From Amycolatopsis deserti (GTDB taxonomy: Bacteria; Actinomycetota; Actinomycetes; Mycobacteriales; Pseudonocardiaceae): a stretch of 64,000 nt of DNA. The position numbers were made by a program, and so were the translations under genes. The notes below the pieces were generated by a model, which worked only from the letters and a program-made list of their open reading frames with translations, did no database searches and was not told where the DNA came from. Within the stretch, counting starts at the first letter, position 1. Each line of letters starts with the position of its first letter. Below are positions 1-6,994 of this stretch, piece by piece. The DNA lies in the NCBI RefSeq assembly GCF_014653945.1, contig NZ_BNAU01000002.1, positions 801,914-865,913 on the forward strand, in the 5' to 3' direction.

Positions 1-203
1 ATCCGGACGGCGAGCAGCCGGTTCGACCAGACGGGATCGCGGCTCACTTCGGCCGCGATGCGGCGTGCCTCGTCCTTGCGGTCCGGGCTTACGCCGTCCT
101 CGAGATCGAGAACCACGACGTCGGCGGCGCTGTGGGCGGCCTTGCCGATCATCCTCGTCGACGTCGCCGGGGTGACCAGGTAACTGCGGCGGCGGACGGT
201 CAT
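1..203 (-). CDS. CitE-type CoA-ester lyase (HpcH/HpaI aldolase family), partial
   Basis: N-terminal 67 residues of a protein that leaves the window on the left. The start MTVRRRSYLVTPATS and the motif VVVLDLEDGV with DRKDEAR are typical of CitE/HpcH TIM-barrel lyases, which cleave 3-hydroxyacyl-CoA esters such as citramalyl-CoA or malyl-CoA using Mg2+. The ATG overlaps the stop of the PrpD-family gene in an ATGA, so it is the promoter-distal member of a three-gene minus-strand operon. In itaconate degradation the family member Ccl splits (S)-citramalyl-CoA into pyruvate and acetyl-CoA; the neighbouring genes suggest a related role. The substrate cannot be read from this fragment. Confidence 0.8.
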   Translation of the reverse strand, partial: MTVRRRSYLVTPATSTRMIGKAAHSAADVVVLDLEDGVSPDRKDEARRIAAEVSRDPVWSNRLLAVR

Positions 204-1573
204 GGGCGATCACCGCCTCCCGCAACCAGCCACGGGATCCAGGCCCGGGCGGCCGGCATCGTTCGCGGCAACTGGCAGAGATCGCGCAGGCGACCGAGCG
301 TTTCGGCCGGCCACCCGGCTGCGGTGGCTGCCTGGATCAGCTTGTCGTCGACGACCCGGCGGTTGTCCGGATCGCCGCTCTCGCCGCGCGGCAGGTCGCG
401 GTGGCGCTCCAGCCTGACACCGTCGCCGGTCTGGAGACAGACGGTGGCGGCTGCCGGGCCCTGATCCGGATCGACGGCGACCATGATCCGCGCAGCGAGC
501 GCCTGGACAGCCGGATCGTCCAGGCGCCCGTACGACGCCCACGTCACCTGCCCGTCGAGCAGCGCCACAGCGCACTGGAACCGGACGCTGAACTGCGCGT
601 CGACGACATTGGCCGGACGCACCTTGTGCGGCGCATCCCCACCCACGATCGAGTCCGCCCGCGGGCTGATCACGACCGTGACCGAATCGGCGCGTCGCAT
701 GCCCAGCTCAGAATGCAGATCCAGGCAGATGTCCGTCGCGGCGTGCGTCAGGCGGCACGACGGATAGGGTTTGAACCCGGTGTCGAGCAAGTACCAGGTC
801 CTGCCCAGATCCGCGGTCAGCGCGCCCGGATCCGGTACCGTGCCGAAGTTGATCAAAGCGCCGGCGTCGCCTTCGATCGCGGCCGCAGAACCACGGAACC
901 CCGACGCCGCCAGAAGCGCCGCGGTCAACCCGTTCCGCGCGGCGAGACCCGCATGCAGGCGCTTGTTCCACGCACCGTTGCAGAGATACTGCATCGACCC
1001 CGACGCCATCGACCCGGCCAGCCCAAGCGCGGATTCGGTCGTGGCGGCGTCCAGGCCCAGCACCCTCGCCGCCCCGGCCGCGGCGCCGAACGTGCCGGCG
1101 ATCGCCGTCGGGTGGAATCCGCGGTCGTACGCGCCCCCGCCGATCGCACGGCCGACCCGGCAGCAGACCTCGTGCCCGGCCACCAGCCCGCTCAGCACGT
1201 CGGGTCCGGCCGCGCCCGCGTGCTCCGCGGCGGCCAGCACCGCGGGAATGACAGGTGCGCCGGGGTGCGAGCACGCCGGGATGTTGGTGTCGTCGAAATC
1301 GAGGCTGTGAGCGAACATCCCGTTCAGGAGTGCGGCGTGTTCCGGAGTCGCCGTGCCGCGCCTGCCGATCACGGTGCAGGGTCCGCCGTCGTCGCCCAGC
1401 GCGCGGACCGTGCGCAGCACCGGCTCCGACGACTCGAGGCGGGCCCCCAGGGTCGCGACGGCCAGGAAGTCCGCGAGGCACAGTCCCGTCAGGTCGATCA
1501 CCGCAGCAGGCGGGCCACCGGCGGTAACGCCGGCGGCGAGTTCGCTCAGCTGCCTGGTCGCACCGCCGCTCAT
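200..1573 (-). CDS. MmgE/PrpD family protein
   Basis: A 457-residue protein, normal length for the MmgE/PrpD family (2-methylcitrate dehydratase, cis-aconitate decarboxylase and relatives). The family signature is visible as MFAHSLDFDDTNIPACSHPG around residues 85-105, followed by the glycine/alanine-rich helical domain and the KPYPSCRLTHAATD segment. The ATG at 1573 is chosen because it overlaps the stop of the upstream MaoC gene (ATGA); a longer frame upstream would lie inside that gene. It sits between a MaoC hydratase and a CitE lyase, an arrangement also known beside Pseudomonas itaconate genes. Whether it dehydrates, decarboxylates or isomerises a tricarboxylate or dicarboxylate is unknown. 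Confidence 0.85.
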   Translation of the reverse strand: MSGGATRQLSELAAGVTAGGPPAAVIDLTGLCLADFLAVATLGARLESSEPVLRTVRALGDDGGPCTVIGRRGTATPEHAALLNGMFAHSLDFDDTNIPACSHPGAPVIPAVLAAAEHAGAAGPDVLSGLVAGHEVCCRVGRAIGGGAYDRGFHPTAIAGTFGAAAGAARVLGLDAATTESALGLAGSMASGSMQYLCNGAWNKRLHAGLAARNGLTAALLAASGFRGSAAAIEGDAGALINFGTVPDPGALTADLGRTWYLLDTGFKPYPSCRLTHAATDICLDLHSELGMRRADSVTVVISPRADSIVGGDAPHKVRPANVVDAQFSVRFQCAVALLDGQVTWASYGRLDDPAVQALAARIMVAVDPDQGPAAATVCLQTGDGVRLERHRDLPRGESGDPDNRRVVDDKLIQAATAAGWPAETLGRLRDLCQLPRTMPAARAWIPWLVAGGGDRP

Positions 1574-2037
1574 GCTGCCCGCATCTTCGAAAGGTTGGCG
1601 CGCCGGTACTCGACGACGACCTCGTCCCGCTGGTTGTACCCCGTGGTACGCCATTCCACGACGCCCCAGCCGGGCCGTGAGCGGGTCACCTTCGTCGTCA
1701 GGACTTCGGAGCGGGCGCGGACGGTGTCGCCTGCGTAGGTCACCGCCCCGTACACCAGGTCTTCGATGCCGAGGAACGGCCCGCCGGCTTCGGACAGGTC
1801 CTCGACGGACAGCCCGAGCACAGTGGAGTAGACCAGGAACTGGTTGATCGGGATCGTGCGGTAGCCGAGGCGCCGCGCGTACGGCTCATCGAAGTACATC
1901 GGATTGTGGTGCATCATCCGGGTGCTGTAGGCGATGCTCTCGGCCAGGGTGAAGGTCCGTCCCCAGTGGTGGACGAACTCCCGGCCCACTTCGAAGTCCT
2001 CGAAGGACAGGCCGCGGGTGCGAACGACAGTGGTCAT
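1570..2037 (-). CDS. MaoC-like hot-dog dehydratase (first copy)
   Basis: A 155-residue single hot-dog protein starting MTTVVRTRGLSFEDFEVG. The region equivalent to the R-hydratase signature D-x-N-P-x-H reads HHNPMYFDEPYARRLGY, so the usual catalytic Asp and His positions appear as His and Tyr. This resembles the divergent MaoC proteins found with CitE lyases rather than (R)-3-hydroxyacyl-CoA hydratases. The ATG at 2037 is preferred over an in-frame start at 2103, which would lie in the shared promoter region beside the operator-like site at 2106-2122. It is the first gene of the leftward arm, overlapping the PrpD-family gene by four bases. It probably hydrates an unsaturated acyl-CoA; the substrate is inferred only from context. 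Confidence 0.8.
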   Translation of the reverse strand: MTTVVRTRGLSFEDFEVGREFVHHWGRTFTLAESIAYSTRMMHHNPMYFDEPYARRLGYRTIPINQFLVYSTVLGLSVEDLSEAGGPFLGIEDLVYGAVTYAGDTVRARSEVLTTKVTRSRPGWGVVEWRTTGYNQRDEVVVEYRRANLSKMRAA

Positions 2038-2105
2038 GACTCTCCCGATCGGGTCGTCTCGGGGCGTGCGCCGGGGCGTCGCCGCCGTCGGAGTGGTCCC
2101 CACTC

Positions 2106-2122
2106 TAAATATCAGAGGTTTT
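2106..2122. promoter_or_regulatory. Operator-like site 1 (GntR/FCD motif), leftward arm
   Basis: The plus strand reads TAAATATCAGAGGTTTT. The same 17-base element recurs at 2167-2183 (inverted) and 5911-5927. It lies about 70 bases upstream of the leftward MaoC start. FadR-type GntR/FCD proteins bind short AT-containing elements like this, so it is the likely site of the regulator encoded at 5142-5873 (inference). Confidence 0.65.
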
Positions 2123-2166
2123 TTGTCAAGCCCCTTGCCGAGGCTCGCCCGCGTTGCTTACGGTCA

Positions 2167-2183
2167 ATACCTCTGATGTTTTA
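2167..2183. promoter_or_regulatory. Operator-like site 2 (GntR/FCD motif), rightward arm
   Basis: Read on the minus strand this is TAAAACATCAGAGGTAT, matching site 1 and site 3 around the core ATCAGAG. It lies about 55 bases before the acyl-CoA dehydrogenase start. The two sites in this divergent intergenic region face opposite ways, one for each arm. Confidence 0.65.
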
Positions 2184-2238
2184 GCTGCACGGGAAACCGT
2201 TGAACAGCCTGGAAAACCTCAAGGAAGCAGGTGCCCAC

Positions 2239-3405
2239 ATGGCTGCTGCCGTCAAGATCGACTACGACGAGCTGAGGGAGGCGACGCGTGAGTTCGCCGA
2301 TCGCGAGGTCGCGCCGATCGCGGCGCAACTCGATCTCGAGGACGCGCGCATCCCCATCGACCTCTACGAGAAAATGGGCAAGATCGGTTACTTCGGGATC
2401 ATGGCGCCCGAGGAGTACGGAGGACTCGGGCTCGGTGCACGAGCTCTCGGGGTCGTCACCGAGGAGCTGTGCCGCGCCAGCCTTTCGGTCGGCAGCCTCA
2501 TCCAGCGCAACGTGGTGACCGGAAGCATCATCGCCCACCATGGCACCGAGGACCAGAAAAGCCGGTACGCGCCGGGCCTCGCCAGCGGTGAACTACAGTC
2601 GGCGTCCGCCGGTACGGAACCCAATGCCGGCTCCGATGCAGCGAACATCCAGACGACCGCACGCCGGGACGGGGACCACTATATCGTCAAGGGCACCAAG
2701 CAGTGGTGCACGAACGCCGACGTGGCTGACGTGCTCTTCCTTTACGTGCGCACCTCAGACACGTCCAAACACAGCGGCCTCAGCCTCCTGCTCGTCGACA
2801 AGCCGCGGGATGGGTTCCTGCCCCCGAAGCTGGACGGCACCCATCTCGCGACCGCCGGCTATCGGGGAATGAAGTCGTTCCAGCTCTACTTCGACAATCT
2901 CGACGTCCCGGCGGACAACCTCGTCGGCGGCGAAGAAGGCCACGCCTTCGCCCAACTCATGGCGGGCTACGAAATCGCCCGGACAGGGTTCGCCTTCCGC
3001 TGTGTGGGGCTCGCACAGGCCGCCTACGAAGCCGCCGTTCGCCACGCCGAGGAGCGGGTTCAGTTCGACAAGCCGCTCAAGGAGTTCCAGGCCGTCCGGT
3101 TCCGGCTCGCCGACATGCGGACGCAGATCGAAGCGGCGCGGGCGCTGGCGACGCAAGCCGCCGAGAAGCTCGACTCCGGCGCGCGCGCCGATCTGGAGGC
3201 CGGAATGGCCAAACTGTTCGCGGCGGACATGGCGCACAAGGTCTGCTGGGACGCGCTGTACATCCACGGTGGCAACGGGTACGCCATCGACGCGCCGGTG
3301 AACCGGTACTGGCGCGACAGCGGGCTGCTGCCCATCGGCGAAGGGACCAGCGACATCCAGCGCGAAATCATCGCGCGCTCGATCGTGGGACGGAGCACAC
3401 GCTGA
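2239..3405 (+). CDS. Acyl-CoA dehydrogenase
   Basis: A 388-residue flavoprotein of normal ACAD length. It shows the middle-domain motif SAGTEPNAGSDAANIQT, the C-terminal helical domain with HGGNGYAIDAPVNRYWRD, and the catalytic glutamate motif GEGTSDIQ near residue 366. It should oxidise an acyl-CoA to the 2,3-enoyl-CoA, passing electrons through FAD to ETF. The ATG at 2239 is preferred over an upstream TTG at 2200 because AAGGAAG stands about 10 bases before it. It is the first gene of the rightward arm, two bases before the next gene. In an itaconate-like context it might act on a methylsuccinyl-CoA type substrate; this is not shown by the sequence. Confidence 0.9.
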   Translation: MAAAVKIDYDELREATREFADREVAPIAAQLDLEDARIPIDLYEKMGKIGYFGIMAPEEYGGLGLGARALGVVTEELCRASLSVGSLIQRNVVTGSIIAHHGTEDQKSRYAPGLASGELQSASAGTEPNAGSDAANIQTTARRDGDHYIVKGTKQWCTNADVADVLFLYVRTSDTSKHSGLSLLLVDKPRDGFLPPKLDGTHLATAGYRGMKSFQLYFDNLDVPADNLVGGEEGHAFAQLMAGYEIARTGFAFRCVGLAQAAYEAAVRHAEERVQFDKPLKEFQAVRFRLADMRTQIEAARALATQAAEKLDSGARADLEAGMAKLFAADMAHKVCWDALYIHGGNGYAIDAPVNRYWRDSGLLPIGEGTSDIQREIIARSIVGRSTR

Positions 3406-3407
3406 TC

Positions 3408-3929
3408 ATGGCCTGCACCAGTCACGACAACTACTGGGAAGACTTCGCTGTCGGCACCCGGTACGAGCACGCCCGCGGCCGCACCGTGAGCAACGAGGAC
3501 AACCTCGCGATCACACACCAAACCCTCAACACCGCGCAGGCACACTTCAACCTCGACTTCCTGAGTGGCCTCATGGATGGCGTCTTCGAAGAGCGGCTCG
3601 TCATGGGAGCGGTGAACCTGGCGATCATCATCGGCTTGACGACGGAGGACATGAGCGAGAACGCGATCGCGGACGTCGGGATGACCGAGATCCGCCTCAC
3701 CAACCCGGTGTACCGAGAGGACACGCTCTACGCTTCCAGCGAGGTCGTGGACGTGCGCGAATCCACTCGCGAAGACGCCGGGCTCATGACGTACCGCTTC
3801 ACGGGCCGGAAAGCCGACGGCACGGAGGTCGCGACGGGCCTGCGGACGGTCATGCTGAAGAAGCGCTCGCACTGGGCAGAGGCGGACGGGAACGCGGCCG
3901 GGGGTGAGCTGGATGCCATCAGCGCTTGA
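3408..3929 (+). CDS. MaoC-like hot-dog dehydratase (second copy)
   Basis: A 173-residue hot-dog protein. The signature region reads LNTAQAHFNLDF: the catalytic His is kept, but the usual Asp five residues before it is Asn. This variant is typical of MaoC proteins linked to CitE lyases and mesaconyl- or itaconyl-type CoA substrates (family knowledge). It starts two bases after the dehydrogenase stop, and its last 26 bases overlap the CoA-transferase frame, so translation is probably coupled. It differs enough from the MaoC at 1570-2037 that the two may have separate hydration or dehydration steps, or may form a heteromer. Confidence 0.82.
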   Translation: MACTSHDNYWEDFAVGTRYEHARGRTVSNEDNLAITHQTLNTAQAHFNLDFLSGLMDGVFEERLVMGAVNLAIIIGLTTEDMSENAIADVGMTEIRLTNPVYREDTLYASSEVVDVRESTREDAGLMTYRFTGRKADGTEVATGLRTVMLKKRSHWAEADGNAAGGELDAISA

Positions 3930-5103
3930 CGGAATCCGGGTCATCGACACGACGCAGGGCGTGGCCGGGCCTATGGCGACCCGGCTGCTGGCGCAGATGG
4001 GCGCCGACGTGATCAAGGTCGAGCGCCCGGGAAACGGCGACCCCGTCCGGCTGTGGGATGACATCGTCAACGGGATGGCGTCCGGGCACGCCTGGGTCAA
4101 CCCCGGCAAACGAAGCCTCGCCCTCGATCTCAAATCCCCGGAGGGGCTCGAGATCTTCCTCGAGCTGGTCGCCGGGGCGGATGTGCTGATCGAGAACTTC
4201 GTGCCCGGCACCATGGAATCCTTCGGCATCGACTTCGATCAACTCCGGCGCGACAACCCGCGTCTGATCGTGTGCCGTATCTCCGGATTCGGCCAGGACG
4301 GCCCGTATCGCGACCGCTCGGCCCTCGATTTGATCATCCAGGGAGAAACCGGACTGATCAGCACCAACGGCACGCCCGAGCAGCCGGCCAAGATCTCCGT
4401 TTCGCTGTGCGACATCGCCGGTTCGATGTACGCGCTGACCGCGATCCTGGAGTCGTTGTACCACCGGGAGCGCACCGGCGACGGCCAGCAGATCGACCTG
4501 GCACTGTTCGACGCGGTGATGACGTGGACGGGATACTTCCCGTATATGTGGTGGTACGGCGGAACCGAGCCAGGGCGGGTCGGGCTCAACCACCACACGA
4601 TGTTCCCCTACGGCGCGTACGACTGCGCCGACGAGCGGCAAGTCATCGTCGCCGCCGGCGCGGGCAGCCGCGAACAGTGGCTGAAGTTCTGCACCGCGAT
4701 CGAGCACCTCGAACTGGTCGACGACCCGCTGTACTCGTCCAACCGCGCGCGCATCGAGAACAAGGTGAAGCTCGACCCGATCGTGCGGAACGCCATCCTG
4801 GCCCGCCCGCTGAAGCACTGGACGGAGCGGTTCCACGAGGTCGGGATCCCGGCGGGGGCGGTGAACGAGTTCTCCGAGGGCCTCTCGCATCCGCGGATCG
4901 CGCACCGCGGTTTCGTCAAGGACGTCGACAGCGCGGTCGGCCCGGTCAAGACGTTCGACTTCGCACCGCAAATCTCCGGTCTGGACTCGGTGAACCGGCT
5001 GGGGCCGCCGCTGGTCGGTGAGCATTCCGGCGAGGTGCTCACGGAGCTGGGCATCAGCCCGTCCAGGATCTGCGCACTCCGCGAGCGCGGCGTGATCCAG
5101 TGA
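3904..5103 (+). CDS. CaiB/BaiF (class III) CoA-transferase
   Basis: A 399-residue family III CoA-transferase. It has the N-terminal MATRLLAQMGADVIKVERP, the LDLKSPEG block, DVLIENFVPG, and a CDIAGSMYA segment whose Asp (about residue 176) matches the family's aspartyl-CoA nucleophile. It transfers CoA between a donor thioester and a carboxylic acid, activating the substrate for the pathway. In Pseudomonas the itaconate CoA-transferase belongs to this family. The start is either GTG at 3904 or ATG at 3913, both inside the end of the second MaoC gene. It is the last gene of the rightward arm and is followed by a strong bidirectional hairpin. Confidence 0.88.
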   Translation: MSWMPSALDGIRVIDTTQGVAGPMATRLLAQMGADVIKVERPGNGDPVRLWDDIVNGMASGHAWVNPGKRSLALDLKSPEGLEIFLELVAGADVLIENFVPGTMESFGIDFDQLRRDNPRLIVCRISGFGQDGPYRDRSALDLIIQGETGLISTNGTPEQPAKISVSLCDIAGSMYALTAILESLYHRERTGDGQQIDLALFDAVMTWTGYFPYMWWYGGTEPGRVGLNHHTMFPYGAYDCADERQVIVAAGAGSREQWLKFCTAIEHLELVDDPLYSSNRARIENKVKLDPIVRNAILARPLKHWTERFHEVGIPAGAVNEFSEGLSHPRIAHRGFVKDVDSAVGPVKTFDFAPQISGLDSVNRLGPPLVGEHSGEVLTELGISPSRICALRERGVIQ

Positions 5104-5107
5104 CCGG

Positions 5108-5141
5108 TGTGGGGTCGCGGGCGGAATCCCGCGGCCCCACA
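5108..5141. terminator. Bidirectional hairpin terminator
   Basis: A 14-base stem (TGTGGGGTCGCGGG pairing with CCCGCGGCCCCACA, one G-T wobble) with a 6-base loop fills the gap between the convergent CoA-transferase (stop at 5103) and the GntR gene (stop at 5142). It lacks a U-tract, as is common in actinomycetes. Confidence 0.8.
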
Positions 5142-5873
5142 TCAGCGCGGTGTCTGCTTCTTGCCGCGCCGGCCGAGCTTGACGTACACCGGGTGGAGAC
5201 TGTCCAGGTGGCGGCGCATGGCTTCCTCGGCCCCCGCCGCGTCCCGGGCCTCGACGGCCTCGAGGATTTCCTTGTGCTCTCGAGACACCTGGTCCCGGAA
5301 TCCAACGCCGGCATGATCGCGTTCGATGTTCCTGTGCAACGCCGCGCTGATCGGCGACAGCAGAGCCCGCAGCAGCGGATTCGCCGTCGCATCAAGAAGC
5401 GTGTTGTGGAACTCGTTGTTGGGACTCCACGTCGCATCATCCACAGTAGCGTCAAGGTCCACGATAGACTGCCGCAGCGCGGCGATGTGCTCGTCGGAAC
5501 GACGCTCCGCCGCGATCCCGCAGGCCGGGATCTCCAGGAAGCGGCGGGCCTCGAGGATCTGTTCGGCGCTCAACTGGCTGCGGGCCAGCATCACGAGCGA
5601 GTTGCGCAAGTAGGCCTCGATGTCGTCGGTGGACGGCTCGACAACGAACGTGCCGCCGGTGACGCCCCGTGTGGCGATAACGAGCTTCTCCGCGGCGAGC
5701 GTGCGTAGCGCCTCGCGCCAAGTGCTGCGGGACACGCCGTAGCGCGCCATCAGCTCCGGTTCCGGCGGCAGGCGCTCCCCTGCCGCCAGGTCGCCGCTCA
5801 TGATCTGGCTGCGCAGCGTGTCGGCAAGCTGCTGATACTGGGGAACCCGGGCGCCGGACACCATGCCGACCAT
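5142..5873 (-). CDS. GntR-family regulator, FadR/FCD subfamily
   Basis: A 243-residue repressor-like protein. A winged-helix domain occupies about residues 8-70 (RLPPEPELMARYGVSRSTWREALRTL region), followed by an all-helical FCD domain with EFHNTLLDATANP and EHKEILEAVEARD, whose acidic and His residues usually bind metal and ligand. The ATG at 5873 is chosen for a GGAG eight bases upstream; an in-frame ATG at 5918 lies inside operator-like site 3. It faces the CoA-transferase and shares its motif with both arms of the catabolic cluster, so it is the likely local regulator and likely autoregulated. The ligand is unknown; a pathway acid or CoA ester is plausible. Confidence 0.9.
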   Translation of the reverse strand: MVGMVSGARVPQYQQLADTLRSQIMSGDLAAGERLPPEPELMARYGVSRSTWREALRTLAAEKLVIATRGVTGGTFVVEPSTDDIEAYLRNSLVMLARSQLSAEQILEARRFLEIPACGIAAERRSDEHIAALRQSIVDLDATVDDATWSPNNEFHNTLLDATANPLLRALLSPISAALHRNIERDHAGVGFRDQVSREHKEILEAVEARDAAGAEEAMRRHLDSLHPVYVKLGRRGKKQTPR

Positions 5874-5910
5874 CTTAGGCGCTCCTGCCCGCCGCTTCGC
5901 AGAGCACCCG

Positions 5911-5929
5911 GAAAACATCAGAGATTTTC
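5911..5929. promoter_or_regulatory. Operator-like site 3, before the GntR gene
   Basis: The plus strand reads GAAAACATCAGAGATTTTC, a near-palindrome sharing the core ATCAGAG with the sites at 2106 and 2167. It ends about 40 bases upstream of the GntR start, a typical position for autoregulation. Confidence 0.65.
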
Positions 5930-6042
5930 ACCCGGAACGTCGATCCGTCAGGACCTCCCAGCCGGACCGCCCAAGCCGGGTCACCGCAAGCACGACTAGA
6001 TGGGCGGGTTGAACCGTCACGGGTTGGGGACCGCTTCCTTGC

Positions 6043-6460
6043 GTGAGGATGATGGTCACCATCTGCCGAGCGCTCACCGAGCACGGAATCCAGATCACGT
6101 CCCGGACCTACCGCAGAGCCCGCCGCCGGCCACTCTCAGACCGCAACATCGCCGACGCGTATCTGGAGAACACCCCGCGGGGCGCCCAGGGCGGCAGGCG
6201 GCGGAAGGACTCGGTTTCAACGGCGAACAACGCATCACGATCCGCGCCAAGGGCACCACTCGAGCCCCCGACCAGCTCAACCCGGGCTTCAGCGCCGAGC
6301 CTCGAACCGGGCGTGGGTCGCCGGCTTCACCTACGTATCGACCTGGACCGGATGGGCATATGTGGCGTTCGTGTTCGACGTCCAACTTCTTCAGCCGACG
6401 GTGTGTCAAGGACCTCGTGCCCGACACGCTGCTGCGTGGAGCAACGACCGGCGAGGAATG
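6043..6460 (+). pseudogene. Decayed IS3-family transposase (OrfB remnant)
   Basis: Pieces of an IS3 OrfB can be read in order across three frames: ICRALTEHGIQITSRTYRRA from about 6058, then GTTRAPDQLNPGFSAEP near 6250-6300, then NRAWVAGFTYVSTWTGWAYV from 6305, then FSRRCVKDLVPDTLL near 6390. In active OrfB the third piece reads WVADFTYV, where Asp is the first catalytic residue of the DDE triad; here it is Gly. Several frameshifts and an internal deletion make it non-functional. No terminal inverted repeats were recognised. It lies just beyond the GntR gene and may mark a past insertion beside the catabolic cluster. The right boundary is approximate. Confidence 0.7.
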
Positions 6461-6635
6461 GTTTCAACCCGGGTTCCGTCGCAATTGCTGGAAGCACCAG
6501 GAAGACTCGAGCATTCGCTATCTCGGCATCAGCGGTCTCAACTGGGGCCGTTTCGGCGCGGTTTCCTCGACGGATCGACCTGCCGCACACCCGCGTGGCA
6601 AGATGATCATCCACGTCGACTGGGAGGGAACATCA

Positions 6636-6866
6636 GTGAAGCGAGCTTTGACGACGGCAGTGGTCACCTCGGCCGCGGTTGGCATGGTGCTGGCCGGCGC
6701 GGGCACGGCGTCCGCGCAGGATCCGTACGCCAAGTACTCCACGGAATCGGCTTGCCGGACCGCGGGGTTCCAGTACGTGGCGTCGGGTAAGGCGTACCGG
6801 TACGACTGCACCGGACCGCACTCAGGCAGCCCGGCCAGCCAGAAGTGGTGGCTGTACCTGATCTGA
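6636..6866 (+). CDS. Small secreted protein, unknown function
   Basis: A 76-residue protein with a GTG start preceded by GGGAGGGAA. Residues 1-28 form a Sec signal peptide (VKRALTTAVVTSAAVGMVLA, then GAGTASA before the predicted cut at ASA/Q). The mature part is about 48 residues, rich in Tyr, Ser and Gly, with two Cys (ACRTAG and YDCTG) that could form one disulfide, and ends KWWLYLI. Similar tiny secreted proteins are common in Amycolatopsis and Streptomyces, but no function is known to me. It stands alone between the transposase remnant and a hairpin terminator. Confidence 0.75.
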   Translation: MKRALTTAVVTSAAVGMVLAGAGTASAQDPYAKYSTESACRTAGFQYVASGKAYRYDCTGPHSGSPASQKWWLYLI

Positions 6867-6911
6867 TCGCACTGGCAGCGGCCGCGCGGACCTGCCGCGG
6901 CGAGCGGTGAC

Positions 6912-6948
6912 GTGGCCGCGGCGCATCGTCACGATGGGCCGCGGCCAC
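6912..6948. terminator. Bidirectional hairpin terminator
   Basis: An 18-base inverted repeat with one mismatch (GTGGCCGCGGCGCATCGT against ACGATGGGCCGCGGCCAC) sits between the small secreted gene (stop at 6866) and the convergent glycosidase gene (stop at 6995). Confidence 0.8.
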
Positions 6949-6994
6949 GCCGATCGCGCCGGACTCCGCTCCCCGTCCACGAAGGGCCCGGGCG

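Noticed and set aside
6000-6866. A 288-codon frame joining the transposase debris to the small secreted protein
   Set aside because: The upstream part is broken IS3 sequence in mixed frames; the real start has its own ribosome site and signal peptide at 6636.
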